From Paenibacillus albidus (GTDB lineage Bacteria; Bacillota; Bacilli; Paenibacillales; Paenibacillaceae), in NCBI RefSeq assembly GCF_014644435.1, contig NZ_BMKR01000006.1, positions 186,001 through 250,000 on the forward strand: 64,000 nt of DNA. Direction: 5' to 3'. The translations under genes and the position numbers were made by a program. Below are positions 25,560 through 35,897 of the stretch, one piece after another (positions within the stretch are counted from its first letter, which is position 1; each line of letters begins with the position of its first letter). The notes below the pieces were generated by a model. It had not been told where the DNA came from, ran no database searches, and saw only the letters and a list, made by a program, of their open reading frames with translations.

Positions 25560-25763
25560 GTTTCTTTCCTCCCGCACCCTGCCTGTCTGACAAGGAGTAA
25601 ATTTGTTTTCTTGTTACTTATTTTGTACTTTAAACCTTAAGGTCACATTAAAAACAATTTAAGCGGAGATAAAAGATAGCGGAAGAACAGCGTTTTGGGT
25701 CAAACCGCGGGAAAAATGCAACTATTTCATGAAGCTGCACGTGGTTTCAGTGAGAGGGGGACA

Positions 25764-26243
25764 ATGAAACTGGATACTTTGTACCAAGATCATGTAAGCG
25801 ACCTGTACCGGTATTTATTCTCCCTTACAAACGACCACTACTTGGCGGAAGATCTGGTGCAGGAAACTTTTTACCGGGCCTATCTGTATTTGGAGAACAA
25901 TGAACTGGAGAATGTGAAGCCCTGGCTGTTCAAAGTAGGGTACCGGGTCTTCATTGACCACTGGCGTAAAGGAAAACGGGTGGATCTCGGGGAGCCGCAT
26001 CCGAAACCTGACGAGCAGACGCCGGAGAAAACATGGCTGGAGCAGGAAGGGCTGAACCGGATACTGGGGTTAATCCGCACGCTTCCCCCCAATGAAGCCC
26101 ATGCTCTGTTGCTATGCGATTTCCACCAGCTCAAGCTGCACGAGACCGCCGACATTCTAAATCTGAATCTGAATACTTTAAAGAGCCATCTGGCCCGGGG
26201 ACGTAAAAAAATGAGACTGCTGCTGCAAAAGGAGGAGCGTTAA
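25764..26243 (+). CDS. ECF RNA polymerase sigma factor (SigM-like)
   Basis: A 159-aa sigma-70 family factor. Region 2 (LYRYLFSLTNDHYLAEDLVQETF, and WLFKVGYRVFIDHWR) and region 4 (IRTLPPNEAHALLLCDFHQLKLHETADILNLNLNTLKSHLARGRKKMR, key HTH residues only) are present, with no extra domains. ATG at 25764 behind GAGAGGGGG; the longer frame from 25695 lacks an SD. It is followed by an anti-sigma gene of the YhdL type, so it probably acts in the SigM-like cell-envelope stress response. It is divergent from the HtrA-type protease gene. Confidence 0.9.
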   Translation: MKLDTLYQDHVSDLYRYLFSLTNDHYLAEDLVQETFYRAYLYLENNELENVKPWLFKVGYRVFIDHWRKGKRVDLGEPHPKPDEQTPEKTWLEQEGLNRILGLIRTLPPNEAHALLLCDFHQLKLHETADILNLNLNTLKSHLARGRKKMRLLLQKEER

Positions 26244-26244
26244 C

Positions 26245-27288
26245 ATGAACAAGAAGGAAGGGGACCCACCCGTCCCGGATAAGGGGCAGGCTTATGAAGA
26301 TGCGCTTCAGGGAGCTCTCGCCGACTATCAATCTCTAAACGGTCTAAGTGCCCAGCGGGAGCGGCAGATTGTTAAGACAGCCAAATTCCGCTCCAAGGGA
26401 AGCACCATTCTCATTACGCTGGCGATTCTATTGTTAATTATGCCCGTGCTCACTTTGGGTTCATACCTTTATTATGCCGGCAAAGCCAATCATATGCTGG
26501 ATCTTACGGCAAAAGCCGTCTATGTTACCGAGCCGAATCAGAGAATAGACTCCCGGGCCGTCCGGGAACAGATTGGCTTGTTCTCAATGGATGCAAAATT
26601 TACTACGCTGAAAAGAGTAGGAAAAGAAGATCTTCGCAGCACCTCGTATCTTGTCCATTTTTCATTGGACCGGGTGACCGCGCTTGAGCGCAATCCCCTG
26701 CTTGAGGCGGCCGTGCCGGAGATTCTGACCTCGGATAATAACTATTTTATCCTGCCTCAGGGCCAGATGACTTTTGATCAGGGCACAGAACTTGAAGTGC
26801 TGCAAGGGCTGCCCGCACAGACGGTGGCGGAAGTCTATGTTTCGCTGAAAAAAGCCTATACGCAGCAAGAAATTGAAGAGGCACTGCCTGCAGATACAGA
26901 CCCCATCTGGTTTGCTGTGGATACCGGCGACCCGGCTCAGATGCTGGATTCACAAGGTCTGTTCACACCGCCGCTGGGTTATCCGGCCCAGACCGACAAG
27001 GATTATTGGTCACCCTTCTTTTCCGTCCCGGGGGAAGCGGAGAGTAATCAGGATAAATTTCTGACCATTGTGCAGCAGTTGGCAGAGAATGAAGCGTTGG
27101 CTACGGCAGTTTCGAGGGGCAAATCACTGTCCCTCCCGGATAGAGCAGCTTATCTGCAATCCCATGCGGTCAAAATTTACGGTCTGGTCATCACCGGACC
27201 GGTCAACGAACTGCAAAAGCTGGAACAACATCCAATGGTTCGCGCCATGAAAGTGAGGGATACCCGATTATGGAACTGGCATTCTTAA
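26245..27288 (+). CDS. Membrane anti-sigma factor (YhdL/sigma-regulator N and C domains)
   Basis: A 347-aa single-pass protein. The cytoplasmic N-terminus (1-55) would bind the sigma factor, a TM helix lies at about 57-77, and the ectodomain contains the sigma-factor-regulator N and C domains (VSLKKAYTQQEIEEAL, PIWFAVDTGD, ending with LEQHPMVRAMKVRDT). The architecture matches B. subtilis YhdL, the negative regulator of SigM. The start is 1 bp after the sigma gene's stop (GGAGG SD within it), so production is coupled one to one. Confidence 0.85.
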   Translation: MNKKEGDPPVPDKGQAYEDALQGALADYQSLNGLSAQRERQIVKTAKFRSKGSTILITLAILLLIMPVLTLGSYLYYAGKANHMLDLTAKAVYVTEPNQRIDSRAVREQIGLFSMDAKFTTLKRVGKEDLRSTSYLVHFSLDRVTALERNPLLEAAVPEILTSDNNYFILPQGQMTFDQGTELEVLQGLPAQTVAEVYVSLKKAYTQQEIEEALPADTDPIWFAVDTGDPAQMLDSQGLFTPPLGYPAQTDKDYWSPFFSVPGEAESNQDKFLTIVQQLAENEALATAVSRGKSLSLPDRAAYLQSHAVKIYGLVITGPVNELQKLEQHPMVRAMKVRDTRLWNWHS

Positions 27289-27569
27289 AAAACAAAGCAG
27301 GCAAACTGCTGGCCTTCTTTGCCCTGCTGTCCATGCTGTGCGGCCTGCTTGCATTGGCCCTCATAAATGCGGCGCTGCTCTCCCGCAGCACACAGCTCCT
27401 GTTGCCTACCCCTTTGGTAGCTGCCGAAGTTCTGTTTGGCTTGACCGGTCTGGCAGCGCCAAGAACCCACCGGGCATTTGCCTGGTGGGGACTCGGGATA
27501 GCCTTATTTATAGTCTTGTTCAACTTCGTATTGTTCGGCTTGGCCTGGATGATCAATCCCCGGCCTTAA
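27270..27569 (+). CDS. Small three-helix membrane protein, third gene of the sigma operon
   Basis: A 99-aa very hydrophobic protein with about three membrane helices (LLAFFALLSMLCGLLALALI, a middle helix around residue 50, and GLGIALFIVLFNFVLFGLAWM). Its start lies 19 bp inside the anti-sigma gene. In B. subtilis the SigM operon carries two negative regulators (YhdL and the small YhdK). This position and shape suggest a YhdK counterpart, but I do not see direct sequence identity. It ends 6 bp from the convergent liaR stop. Confidence 0.6.
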   Translation: MELAFLKNKAGKLLAFFALLSMLCGLLALALINAALLSRSTQLLLPTPLVAAEVLFGLTGLAAPRTHRAFAWWGLGIALFIVLFNFVLFGLAWMINPRP

Positions 27570-27575
27570 GCGGGG

Positions 27576-28223
27576 TCAAGCCCAGCCCTTGCGGTGGGCA
27601 TAGATCGCGAGCTGGGTGCGGTCATCCAGCTCGCATTTCATCAGGAGGTTGCTGACATGTGTCTTCACCGTCTTGATGCTGATATGCAGCTCTTCACCAA
27701 TATCCTTGTTGGTTTTGCCTTCGGCAATCAGCAGCAGCACTTCTTTTTCACGTTCAGTCAGCCCCGAGGAATCGCCCTGAACCGTACGCTGGCGGATTCC
27801 GCGGGTCAAGGCCTGCGACACATCGCCGGTCATCACCGGCATGCCGCGGTAAGCGCCTTGCAGCGCATAGATCAGCTCCTCGGCCGACACAGTCTTGAGC
27901 ACATAGCTGACCGCCCCCGCTTCGATGGCATCGACTACGAGATCATCCTCCAAAAAGCTGGTCAGAATGACGATTTTGAGGCCCGGAAATTCGGATAACA
28001 CGGCCCGTGTTGTCTCTGCGCCGTTCATCACCGGCATCATCAAATCCATCAGCACGAGGTCGGGCAGACCTTCCGTTCCCCAGGCGCGCAGCATATCCAG
28101 CGCTTCCTGTCCGTTCGCCGCTTCGCCCATCACCTCAAAGGTCGGCTCCAGCATCAAATAAGTCTTCAGCCCCATCCGCACCATGTCATGATCATCCACA
28201 AGCAGCACTCTTATTGTGCTCAT
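27576..28223 (-). CDS. liaR: Response regulator LiaR
   Basis: A 215-aa NarL-family regulator with a receiver domain (VDDHDMVRMGL, phospho-Asp60 in LVLMDLMMPVMNG, Lys in YVLKTVSAEEL) and a LuxR HTH (LTEREKEVLLLIAEGKTNKDIGEELHIS; key TNKDIG). ATG at 28223 with GAGGAA; the longer frame lies in liaS. It is the last gene of liaFSR and responds to lipid II-cycle and membrane damage. No liaIH target operon is in the window. Confidence 0.93.
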   Translation of the reverse strand: MSTIRVLLVDDHDMVRMGLKTYLMLEPTFEVMGEAANGQEALDMLRAWGTEGLPDLVLMDLMMPVMNGAETTRAVLSEFPGLKIVILTSFLEDDLVVDAIEAGAVSYVLKTVSAEELIYALQGAYRGMPVMTGDVSQALTRGIRQRTVQGDSSGLTEREKEVLLLIAEGKTNKDIGEELHISIKTVKTHVSNLLMKCELDDRTQLAIYAHRKGWA

Positions 28224-28224
28224 G

Positions 28225-29307
28225 TTATTCCTCCCCTTCCACGGTATCCAATCCATGCCGGCCGGCATGCAACTCCCCAAGACTCTCCTTGCCTTGAACA
28301 AACTTAGGGATATGTACGCGAATCGTCGTCCCCGCACCCTTGCGGCTGATAATTTCCACCTGCCCGCCCAGCTTCTCCGCCCGTTCCCGCATGGTGGTCA
28401 GTCCGTATGAGCCTTGCTTGTGCTGAATATGTTCAAACCCCTGTCCATCATCACTGATGCTGAGCACCACCTGCCTTGGCGTCTCCCGCAGCGACAAGCT
28501 GACCAGACGCGCACCTGCGTGCTTCACAATGTTCGCCATAGCTTCCTGTATAATCAGGAACAACTGGTGTTCAATCGCCTCGGACAGCTCGCCTTGCAGC
28601 TCAAGTTCTTTCATGCCTTTGAGGCCATTCTGGCGGCAATAGTCGGGGAACCATTTTTCGAGCGCTTCAAACAGATTCCGCCCTTCCAGCTCCACCGGAC
28701 GCAGCTGTGCAATCAATGCCCTCATCTGCTTCTGGGCCATTTGGGACATCGTAATCAGCTGGTTCATAACCGTCTGTCCTTGCGCTTCATTGCGTTCCAG
28801 CACTTTAGGCAGCGAAGAGGCGGACATATGAATTGCGAACAACTGCTGGCTCACCGTATCATGCAAATCCCGGGCCATTCGTCTCCGCTCTTCAAGCACC
28901 GCGCTCTCCGCCGCCTTTTCCTTCTCTATAACTTCCTGCTCACCCAAACGCTGCAGCAGCTTCATTTTGTTCTCCACGCTGTCCATCATAATGTTGAATT
29001 CGTGATACACGGTTGCAAATGACTGGTCATCACTCTCCGGCATCCGTACGGACAGATTGCCCTTGGCCACCTGCAGCATGTTCAGGTCCAGATGATCGAG
29101 CCGGCGCTGGATGCGCTGTCCCGCGATGTAACCGATAATCACAGTAAACAATACGATACCGAGGCAGAGATACAGCCACATCCGGGAATCTACCACATCA
29201 ATATAGCCCAGACAGCTTCCGGCGTACATCAGTCCCGCGGTCACACCCCCGCTAAGCAGGAAATAAATCAGCAGCACCCATTTGGTATTCTTAAAGATGG
29301 TCCCCAT
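28225..29307 (-). CDS. liaS: Sensor histidine kinase LiaS
   Basis: A 360-aa intramembrane-sensing kinase. Two TM helices enclose a very short extracellular loop (about residues 10-65, YAGSCLGYIDVVDSRMW), then come HAMP, HisKA_3 (EERRRMARDLHDTVSQQLFA, phospho-His in DLHD) and a HATPase (EAMANIVKHAGA, SDDGQGF). It phosphorylates LiaR. One base separates its stop from the liaR start, and it begins 1 bp after liaF. Confidence 0.93.
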   Translation of the reverse strand: MGTIFKNTKWVLLIYFLLSGGVTAGLMYAGSCLGYIDVVDSRMWLYLCLGIVLFTVIIGYIAGQRIQRRLDHLDLNMLQVAKGNLSVRMPESDDQSFATVYHEFNIMMDSVENKMKLLQRLGEQEVIEKEKAAESAVLEERRRMARDLHDTVSQQLFAIHMSASSLPKVLERNEAQGQTVMNQLITMSQMAQKQMRALIAQLRPVELEGRNLFEALEKWFPDYCRQNGLKGMKELELQGELSEAIEHQLFLIIQEAMANIVKHAGARLVSLSLRETPRQVVLSISDDGQGFEHIQHKQGSYGLTTMRERAEKLGGQVEIISRKGAGTTIRVHIPKFVQGKESLGELHAGRHGLDTVEGEE

Positions 29308-29308
29308 T

Positions 29309-30361
29309 TTAACCTACCGTTTTAACTTTGATGTCACCGATAAAGGCACTGACGTTGATGCGTACTTTTTTGCCGGTTTCCTTGTAGTAAGGCGTCTTGC
29401 ATTGAACACTGCTCATAAAGCCGCTGCGCGACTGATCCAGGACCTCCATGTCCCCGATAAAAGAACTGCTGTTGACCGAGATCCCAAGGTCCATATCATC
29501 CGGAATATAGACCTTAATGTCGCCGATGAAAGCGGAAATATTGATTTTGGTCTCACCATAGGCAATTTGCGCATTGGTCAGGTCAAGCACCGTATCGCCG
29601 ATAAATTGCGAAATATTGGTGTTTTTTAATTGAAAATGCTCACGGCCCATATGGACATCCCCGATAAAAGCAGACCGGTTCGTCGAATCCTTGCAGCTGC
29701 CCGCCCCATCATAATCCTTGCCCCACTCACCATGTGAGTGGGTATGCCGGGCATGGCGCTCCTGACGTCTGCGCTCATGCCGTTCCTGCTTCTCCTGCCA
29801 CCGCGTCTGCGCCGCAGATTGGAAACGTTCCTGTTCTTCAGGCACATCTTTGGTGAGGCGTTCAGTCCAATCGCTCTCCTGTGATGAAGGCTTGCCGAAT
29901 TTCTGCTCGAATTGTTCGTCCAAGGTAGACTCCAGCGGCTTCGGCGGAGGTGTATCCAGCGGGTCCACTTTCGGCGGGAAGCCGCCCGGAGGAGCCGGAG
30001 GCGGAGGTGGCGTGTTGCCGGAACGCGGCTTAAAAATCACATACAGCCCGCCGCCGATTAGCATGACCGGAATAAACATTTTGAAAAAATCCCCGGCTGA
30101 CAGATCGAACCAATCCAAGTTGCGTCCCAGGTAGAATACTCCGAGGGCCATTAGGAAAAGCCCCCAGAAAGCCGAAGAGCCTTTGTTCTCCGGAGTCAGC
30201 AGGTTCTGCATACCGAAAAAGATCAGCACAACCGGCCAGAAGTTGGAAACCAGATATCCCACGCTAAACTCGGCGTACCCAAGCTGTCTCAACAGGAACA
30301 TAGCTCCGATCCCGATCAGGATCAGTCCGCCTAGAATTTGGCTTGTAAATCGTCTTTTCAT
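29309..30361 (-). CDS. liaF: LiaF, membrane inhibitor of LiaRS signalling
   Basis: A 350-aa protein with four N-terminal TM segments, a long Pro/Arg/His-rich linker (about 120-215, including PPPPPAPPGG and a RHERRRQERHARHTHSH run) and the C-terminal LiaF-like domain. This carries five recurring (S/Q)(A/Q/S)FIGD motifs, one per beta-helix turn. LiaF keeps LiaS inactive without envelope stress. The linker is longer and more charged than in B. subtilis LiaF. ATG behind AAGGGGAAATG. First gene of liaFSR. Confidence 0.92.
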   Translation of the reverse strand: MKRRFTSQILGGLILIGIGAMFLLRQLGYAEFSVGYLVSNFWPVVLIFFGMQNLLTPENKGSSAFWGLFLMALGVFYLGRNLDWFDLSAGDFFKMFIPVMLIGGGLYVIFKPRSGNTPPPPPAPPGGFPPKVDPLDTPPPKPLESTLDEQFEQKFGKPSSQESDWTERLTKDVPEEQERFQSAAQTRWQEKQERHERRRQERHARHTHSHGEWGKDYDGAGSCKDSTNRSAFIGDVHMGREHFQLKNTNISQFIGDTVLDLTNAQIAYGETKINISAFIGDIKVYIPDDMDLGISVNSSSFIGDMEVLDQSRSGFMSSVQCKTPYYKETGKKVRINVSAFIGDIKVKTVG

Positions 30362-30500
30362 ACTTCATTTCCCCTTGTAAATTAGTCATATCCTCTTCTT
30401 AGCCTTATGACTTCATTTTACAGAATAGAAAAGGCGGGAAACAGCGGCGGGAGAAGGAAATACTTCTCATCCTCCAGACCGAGTTAAATGGGATATTCTA

Positions 30501-32483
30501 CTATTTTTTCTCATGGTCATAAATTTTGAAGCGTAATACCAGTTGCTGCAGCTGCTCGGCCATATTGCTGAGCCCAGCCGCAGAGGAGGCAATCTCCTCA
30601 CTGGAAGCCAGCTGCTGCTGGGTTGCAGCCGAGACCGAATCCGTAATTTCCGCTGAATGGGCGGAGATGGAACGGATTTCTTCCATATGCGCCGACACAA
30701 CACCTGCCGCCTCCGTCATTTCCTGCGCGGTTCCGGCCAGGGTTTCCAGTGCAGAAGAGGAATAGCCCAGCTTCTCTGTTATTTCGGCAAATGAACGGCC
30801 CGACCCGTTCACGGCTTCTATCCCGTCGGTCACTTTTGCTTTGGCCGCCTTCATCTCGGTTTCTACTTCTTCAATATGAAGCCGGACCGCCCGAATTAAT
30901 TCACTGATCTGGTTCGCCGATTGCTCGGAGTTGGACGCGAGCTTGCGAACTTCCTCGGCAACCACGGCAAAACCCCGCCCATGCTCTCCGGCACGTGCCG
31001 CTTCAATCGAAGCGTTAAGCGCCAGCAGATTGGTCTGGCGGGAAATCCCGGCGATGACTTCAACAATGCTGTCAATTTCAAGAGAACGCTCACCCAGCTT
31101 GACTACTGTAGAATCGAGTCGCTCTACCGTCTCCTGTACACTGTAGATTTGCCGGGTTGCATATTCCGCCGCTTCATTGCCCGCTTGGGCGGATGCCGAG
31201 GTTTCCAGCATGCCGGTGGACATTTCCTGCATCCGGCCCGACAAGTTGCGGATTTCGCCGGAAATCTGCTCCATACTCTCCGACCCCTGCTGCACTCGGC
31301 CAGCCTGCTGCTCACTGCCTGTAGCCAGCTCCTGCACCGATTCACTCACATGCTCAATGGCTTTGCTGGTCTCTTCCGAGCCGGAAGCCAATTCCTCGGC
31401 CGACGCGGATACCATTTCAGTCGACTCCTGCACGCCCATAATCATTGCTCTGAGATTATCGACCATGTTCTGGAAGCTGCGCGCCACATTGCCGATCTCG
31501 TCGTGTTTGCGGGTATCCACATTGATCGTAAGATCGCCTTTGCTGATGGCAGCCGCCGATTCCTGGAGTCTGCGCAGAGGACCTGTAATGGAATTAACAA
31601 TCACCTGGCTGAGAACAAGCATTACTGCCAGAATTATGGCTACGGTCACATATATCTTAGTCTGAATCTGATCTGCACCCTCGCGGATTTCACTGAGGTA
31701 CAAGGACCCTCCAATCTTCCAGCCGGTCAGTTCGTTGGTGACAAAGAGCATTTTCTTGTCTCTGCCGTCCAGCTGATAATCAAAGCTGCCCGTTTCCTTG
31801 GCGAACATCGGCACGGCATAGCTGCTGTCTCCTTCTTCAGAAGGTTTCAGGTCCGGGTGCACCACCACTTTTTTATAGTCATCCAGCACGACGACATAAC
31901 CTTCTTTTCCTATATGTATGTCAGTCAATGTTCTTAACGCATCCAGACTGAGTGATATTCCAAGCGCACCAGAGCCATCCTCCAGGGTTTTGGCTATGAC
32001 AATAGCAGCATTCCCTGAAGTATTAATAATGACCGGAGTAATACTGATCTTGCCGGGCGTTGCCATCGCCAGCTTGTACCAATCGCGTTCCCGCGGGTCA
32101 TATTGGGTGTCGTCCTTCGCTTTGCCGCGGATCATTAACCCATCAGGTGTACCTATGTATATGTCGTTTACGTCCGTATGCATACTCAAATATTGCTCCA
32201 GCTGCGGGACAATCTGCGGGCTTCTCGGCCCGTTAATCATGGTGGATTTGAACAGCTTGGTCAGAAAATCCGCATCATTCATTTTGGATTGGATCTGGTT
32301 GCTGACGATGGAATTCACCGTCTCCACACTCTGTTCCGTGCTGCTGAGCATTTGCTGCTCCATCCCGCTGCGTGAGCTGTCGGTGGCAATCACACCCATC
32401 GTAAGTGACGGCACCAGCAGGATCAGGATAAAAGACAACATCAGTTTGATCCTAACGGTAAATCTGAACTTTTTTTTCTTCAT
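30501..32483 (-). CDS. Methyl-accepting chemotaxis protein with dCache-type sensor
   Basis: A 660-aa chemoreceptor with TM1 (about 12-32), an extracellular double-Cache sensor (about 35-270, [35 protein letters not shown]), TM2 (about 276-300), HAMP (300-355) and a methylation/signalling domain whose hairpin tip [20 protein letters not shown] lies near 507. It relays attractant binding, probably an amino or organic acid from the Cache fold, to CheA. It stands alone, with no che genes nearby. Confidence 0.93.
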   Translation of the reverse strand: MKKKKFRFTVRIKLMLSFILILLVPSLTMGVIATDSSRSGMEQQMLSSTEQSVETVNSIVSNQIQSKMNDADFLTKLFKSTMINGPRSPQIVPQLEQYLSMHTDVNDIYIGTPDGLMIRGKAKDDTQYDPRERDWYKLAMATPGKISITPVIINTSGNAAIVIAKTLEDGSGALGISLSLDALRTLTDIHIGKEGYVVVLDDYKKVVVHPDLKPSEEGDSSYAVPMFAKETGSFDYQLDGRDKKMLFVTNELTGWKIGGSLYLSEIREGADQIQTKIYVTVAIILAVMLVLSQVIVNSITGPLRRLQESAAAISKGDLTINVDTRKHDEIGNVARSFQNMVDNLRAMIMGVQESTEMVSASAEELASGSEETSKAIEHVSESVQELATGSEQQAGRVQQGSESMEQISGEIRNLSGRMQEMSTGMLETSASAQAGNEAAEYATRQIYSVQETVERLDSTVVKLGERSLEIDSIVEVIAGISRQTNLLALNASIEAARAGEHGRGFAVVAEEVRKLASNSEQSANQISELIRAVRLHIEEVETEMKAAKAKVTDGIEAVNGSGRSFAEITEKLGYSSSALETLAGTAQEMTEAAGVVSAHMEEIRSISAHSAEITDSVSAATQQQLASSEEIASSAAGLSNMAEQLQQLVLRFKIYDHEKK

Positions 32484-32652
32484 AAGTATATCCCCAGCTC
32501 CCTGTCTATATATCTGTTCCTGTCAGGGTTATGCTTACCCTAAACCCTATATCGGCAGTATACGACAGAAACCACTGGTTTTTTCCGGGATATGCTTTTT
32601 ATTAAGTACAATAGTCCTAAGCGATGCGCATTTATCCTGTTAGACCGGAAGC

Positions 32653-32696
32653 AAAAAGACTGTCCCCGCAGCGTATATGCTGCTACGGGGACAGTC
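32653..32696 (-). terminator. Terminator of the 44-aa protein gene
   Basis: GACTGTCCCCG and CGGGGACAGTC form the outer stem with an inner CAGC/GCTG extension, followed by TTTTTGC on the minus strand. Confidence 0.85.
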
Positions 32697-32735
32697 CGTG
32701 GGTTTAACTATTCCTTTGCAGGCTTACAGCAGACC

Positions 32736-32870
32736 TTATTGTTGCGGTTTTTGTACCGGTTTGGCAGTTTGCTTAGTTGCGCCATCATTTTCTACAGCGA
32801 ACTCAGCATTGTATTTTTCATTCGGTGTCTTATAGTTTTCTTGAACCTTTGGTTTTTTGGAATTAGCCAT
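32736..32870 (-). CDS. 44-aa small soluble protein, Lys/Gln/Asn-rich
   Basis: ATG at 32870 behind GGGAGGTGA and a strong terminator after the stop argue for a real gene. The longer frame upstream lacks an SD. The product is hydrophilic (MANSKKPKVQENYKTPNEKY, ending in KPVQKPQQ) and looks disordered. Its small size and composition recall minor spore proteins, but no family signature is visible, so the role is unknown. Confidence 0.6.
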   Translation of the reverse strand: MANSKKPKVQENYKTPNEKYNAEFAVENDGATKQTAKPVQKPQQ

Positions 32871-33046
32871 GGTGGTATTCACCTCCCTTTTTTCTCCCCT
32901 CCAGCCTAAAAGCCAGGCTGGTAACGAGAAGGTCTGGGCAGAGGTTAGCGCTTTGCCCCAGTCGATATTATGGGACACGCAGGCCACTATTATGCATCCG
33001 GTGATGTAATAAGCTCTACATCCCGGATACCCTCAAATTCCAATCG

Positions 33047-33712
33047 CTAAATGATTTCTTCAAGCAATGACTGTGGAACGGAACGGTAGGCCTCTATGCC
33101 CTGGCTGAGGTTCCTCAACATCGCTTCGGTACATTTCCCGTTGCCGCGTTTGATTAGCTGGACTACCACCGTTTTTTTGCCCCACTCTTTATACACCTGT
33201 TTTGTGGTGTTGAAATAGAGATCAATCTTACGCCCTTTGATCGCTGAACCGGTGTCGGCGACTACAGCATAACCGTAGCCCGGAACGTACAGAATACTGC
33301 CGAGCGGCAGTACTTTCGGGTCTGCCGCAATGGTCGAAATAGTATTTTTGTCCCGCCGTACCTTTACGCCTGAGTAGGTAATGCCGTATTCCGGATGTTT
33401 GGTGGTCTTGCCGGTGGATTCATACCCCGCCGTGTAGCCCGTAGCCATAACCTTCAGCGAAGTGATAATCTGTTCCGGGGCGGGTGCCGCTACCGGAACA
33501 GAGGCCGGCGGCTTGCCGGAAGTTTGCTTCTTCCTGGCTGTTTCTGCCGCATGGGCTGATACCTGCTTATATGCTAAATGTACCATTCCGCCTGAACTGC
33601 TTGCTTCCGCTGAACTCTGCTTCGTATCCTGATGAAGACCGGCTGCCGTCAGCAGCAGAACGATGGTAATAAAGAGACACCAAAACCTCTGAAACAAACC
33701 CATTTTATACAT
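33047..33712 (-). CDS. 3D (Asp-Asp-Asp) domain protein, YuiC-like
   Basis: A 221-aa exported protein. An N-terminal membrane/signal segment (about 10-28, [17 protein letters not shown]) is followed by a low-complexity Ser/Ala/Pro spacer and a 3D domain. The three conserved Asp sit in [21 protein letters not shown] and KIDLYF. Such proteins are related to the catalytic domain of MltA-type lytic transglycosylases and act on peptidoglycan during sporulation, resuscitation or stationary phase. ATG at 33712 with GGGAGGTTGA. Membership in the YuiC/Sps group is by architecture. Confidence 0.85.
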   Translation of the reverse strand: MYKMGLFQRFWCLFITIVLLLTAAGLHQDTKQSSAEASSSGGMVHLAYKQVSAHAAETARKKQTSGKPPASVPVAAPAPEQIITSLKVMATGYTAGYESTGKTTKHPEYGITYSGVKVRRDKNTISTIAADPKVLPLGSILYVPGYGYAVVADTGSAIKGRKIDLYFNTTKQVYKEWGKKTVVVQLIKRGNGKCTEAMLRNLSQGIEAYRSVPQSLLEEII

Positions 33713-33850
33713 TAGATCAACCTCCCCCTTACTCACGAAGGTTGCCCAATTCATAAAATTTTATACATGAAGATAATTGTGCAAATCTTCACGGGGTTGA
33801 TCTCAGAGGTTATAGTAAAAGCTTTGGTGTTGCTAATAATCAGGTATTTC

Positions 33851-35791
33851 TTAGGAAATTACGCGGTCCGCTATCTCCTGAGCCAGGAGCTCCATGACCT
33901 CTTGCAGCGGTTTCGCACCGATATCGCCTTCGCCGCGCTTGCGGATCGAGACAGTGCCGGCTGTCTGCTCGTTCTCACCTACGATGAACATGTAAGGCAG
34001 CTTCTCCAGTTGGGCTTCACGAATCTTATAGCCCAGCTTCTCATTGCGCAGGTCAGCATCCGCATGGATCCCGCGGCGGCGCAATTTGTCGGTAACTTCC
34101 TTCGCATAATCGTCAAAAGCAGTCGAGACCGGAATCACCTTGACCTGCTGCGGGGACAGCCACAGTGGCAGCGAACCGGCAAAGTTCTCCAGCAGGAACG
34201 CAACAAAACGTTCCATGGTGCCCAGAATTCCGCGGTGCAGAACGACCGGACGGTGTTTCTGTCCGTCATCGCCGACATATTCCAGCTCAAACCGTTCAGG
34301 CAGGAGGAAGTCGATTTGTACGGTGGATAAAGTCTCTTCCTTGCCCAGAACAGTCTTGATTTGAACGTCAAGCTTCGGTCCGTAGAATGCTGCTTCGCCT
34401 TCCGCTTCATAGAACGGCAGACCGGCTTCCTCTACAACCTCGCGCAGCATCCGCTGGGCAGTCTCCCACATTTCATCATTGGCATAATATTTCTCTGTAT
34501 CGGCCGGATCGCGGTAAGAGAGGCGGAAACGGTAATCATTGATCCCAAAGTCGCTGTAGACCTGTTTGATCAGCTCGATCACACGGATGAACTCGCCTTT
34601 GATTTGATCCAGACGGCAGAAGATATGGGAATCGTTTAAGGTCATCGAACGGACACGATGCAGGCCGGTCAAAGCGCCAGACATCTCATAGCGGTGCTGA
34701 ATGCCAAGCTCGGCAATCCGGATCGGCAGGTCGCGGTAGCTATGCATGGAACTCTTATAGATCATCATGTGATGCGGACAGTTCATGGGGCGAAGCACAA
34801 ATTCCTCGTCATCAATGGTCATTTTCGGGAACATATCCTCCTGATAATGCTCCCAGTGTCCGGACGTCTTGTACAGCTCTACGTTGCCCAATACCGGAGT
34901 GTATACATGCTGGTAGCCCAGGCTTGCTTCAAGATCGACAATATAACGCTCCAGGATGCTGCGCAGCTTCGCACCCTTGGGCAGCCAGATCGGAAGCCCC
35001 TGGCCTACCAGCTGATTAAAGGTAAAGATCTCAAGCTCTTTGCCAAGCTTGCGGTGATCGCGTTTCTTCGCTTCTTCCAGCAGGCGGAGATGCTCATCCA
35101 GCTGGGCTTTTTTGATCCAGGCTGTACCGTAGATGCGCTGCAGCATCTTGTTCTTGCTGTCCCCGCGCCAGTACGCTCCGGCCACGCTCATTAATTTAAA
35201 GACTTTGATCTTCGCGGTCGAAGGCAGATGCGGTCCCCGGCACAGGTCAAAAAATTCACCTTGCTCATACATGGTGATGATGCTCTCTTCAGGCAAAGCT
35301 TCGATCAGTTCCACCTTATATGGATCACCCAGCTCGCCAAAGATATCCAGGGCTTCCTTGCGGCTGACTTCTTTACGGACAATCGGCAAATTCTCGGAAA
35401 CGATACGCTCCATTTCCTTCTCGATCTTCAGCAGATCCTCCGGATTCAACGGGTGCGGCAGATCCATATCATAATAGAAGCCGTCTTCGATAACCGGACC
35501 TACGCCCAGCTTCACCTCTTTGGCTCCGTAAAGGCGTTTGACGGCCTGCGCCATCAGGTGGGCGGTGCTGTGACGCATTACTTCCAGGCCCTCCGGGGAA
35601 TCGAGGGTAACGATTTCAATCAGTGCCCCTTCTTCCAGCGGTGTGGATAAATCCACCACGATTCCGTTCATTTTGCCTGCGGCGGCGTTCTTGCGGAGTC
35701 CGCTGCTGATCGAGGCGGCTACATCATCTATACTGCTGCCCTCTGCGTATTCCCGGACGGAGCCGTCCGGAAGCTTGATATTTACTGCCAT
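33851..35791 (-). CDS. thrS: Threonyl-tRNA synthetase
   Basis: A 646-aa class II synthetase with a TGS domain (1-62), an editing domain ([12 protein letters not shown]-x3-H near 74-78, and the Cys/His set in [12 protein letters not shown]), a catalytic core (Zn ligands Cys in [10 protein letters not shown] near 339; motif 3 [11 protein letters not shown]) and an anticodon-binding domain (from about 545). It charges tRNA-Thr. It is preceded by a T-box leader and terminator, so expression rises when uncharged tRNA-Thr accumulates. ATG with GGAGGAGG. Confidence 0.97.
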   Translation of the reverse strand: MAVNIKLPDGSVREYAEGSSIDDVAASISSGLRKNAAAGKMNGIVVDLSTPLEEGALIEIVTLDSPEGLEVMRHSTAHLMAQAVKRLYGAKEVKLGVGPVIEDGFYYDMDLPHPLNPEDLLKIEKEMERIVSENLPIVRKEVSRKEALDIFGELGDPYKVELIEALPEESIITMYEQGEFFDLCRGPHLPSTAKIKVFKLMSVAGAYWRGDSKNKMLQRIYGTAWIKKAQLDEHLRLLEEAKKRDHRKLGKELEIFTFNQLVGQGLPIWLPKGAKLRSILERYIVDLEASLGYQHVYTPVLGNVELYKTSGHWEHYQEDMFPKMTIDDEEFVLRPMNCPHHMMIYKSSMHSYRDLPIRIAELGIQHRYEMSGALTGLHRVRSMTLNDSHIFCRLDQIKGEFIRVIELIKQVYSDFGINDYRFRLSYRDPADTEKYYANDEMWETAQRMLREVVEEAGLPFYEAEGEAAFYGPKLDVQIKTVLGKEETLSTVQIDFLLPERFELEYVGDDGQKHRPVVLHRGILGTMERFVAFLLENFAGSLPLWLSPQQVKVIPVSTAFDDYAKEVTDKLRRRGIHADADLRNEKLGYKIREAQLEKLPYMFIVGENEQTAGTVSIRKRGEGDIGAKPLQEVMELLAQEIADRVIS

Positions 35792-35865
35792 TGTTATTTC
35801 CTCCTCCTAAGTTAAGGCCTGCGCGGCCGGCTTCATACGGCTGAATGGAATGCAATATGCGCACA

Positions 35866-35897
35866 CAAAAAACACCCGTCCCACAAAGGGACGGGTG
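35866..35897 (-). terminator. T-box-controlled terminator of thrS
   Basis: CACCCGTCCC-ACAAA-GGGACGGGTG followed by TTTTTT on the minus strand. It lies directly after the T-box motif, and the antiterminator would use the T-box bases and the 5' arm. Confidence 0.92.

Noticed and set aside
30921-31937. 338-aa plus-strand open frame
   Set aside because: It is antisense to the chemoreceptor gene, whose motifs are unmistakable.
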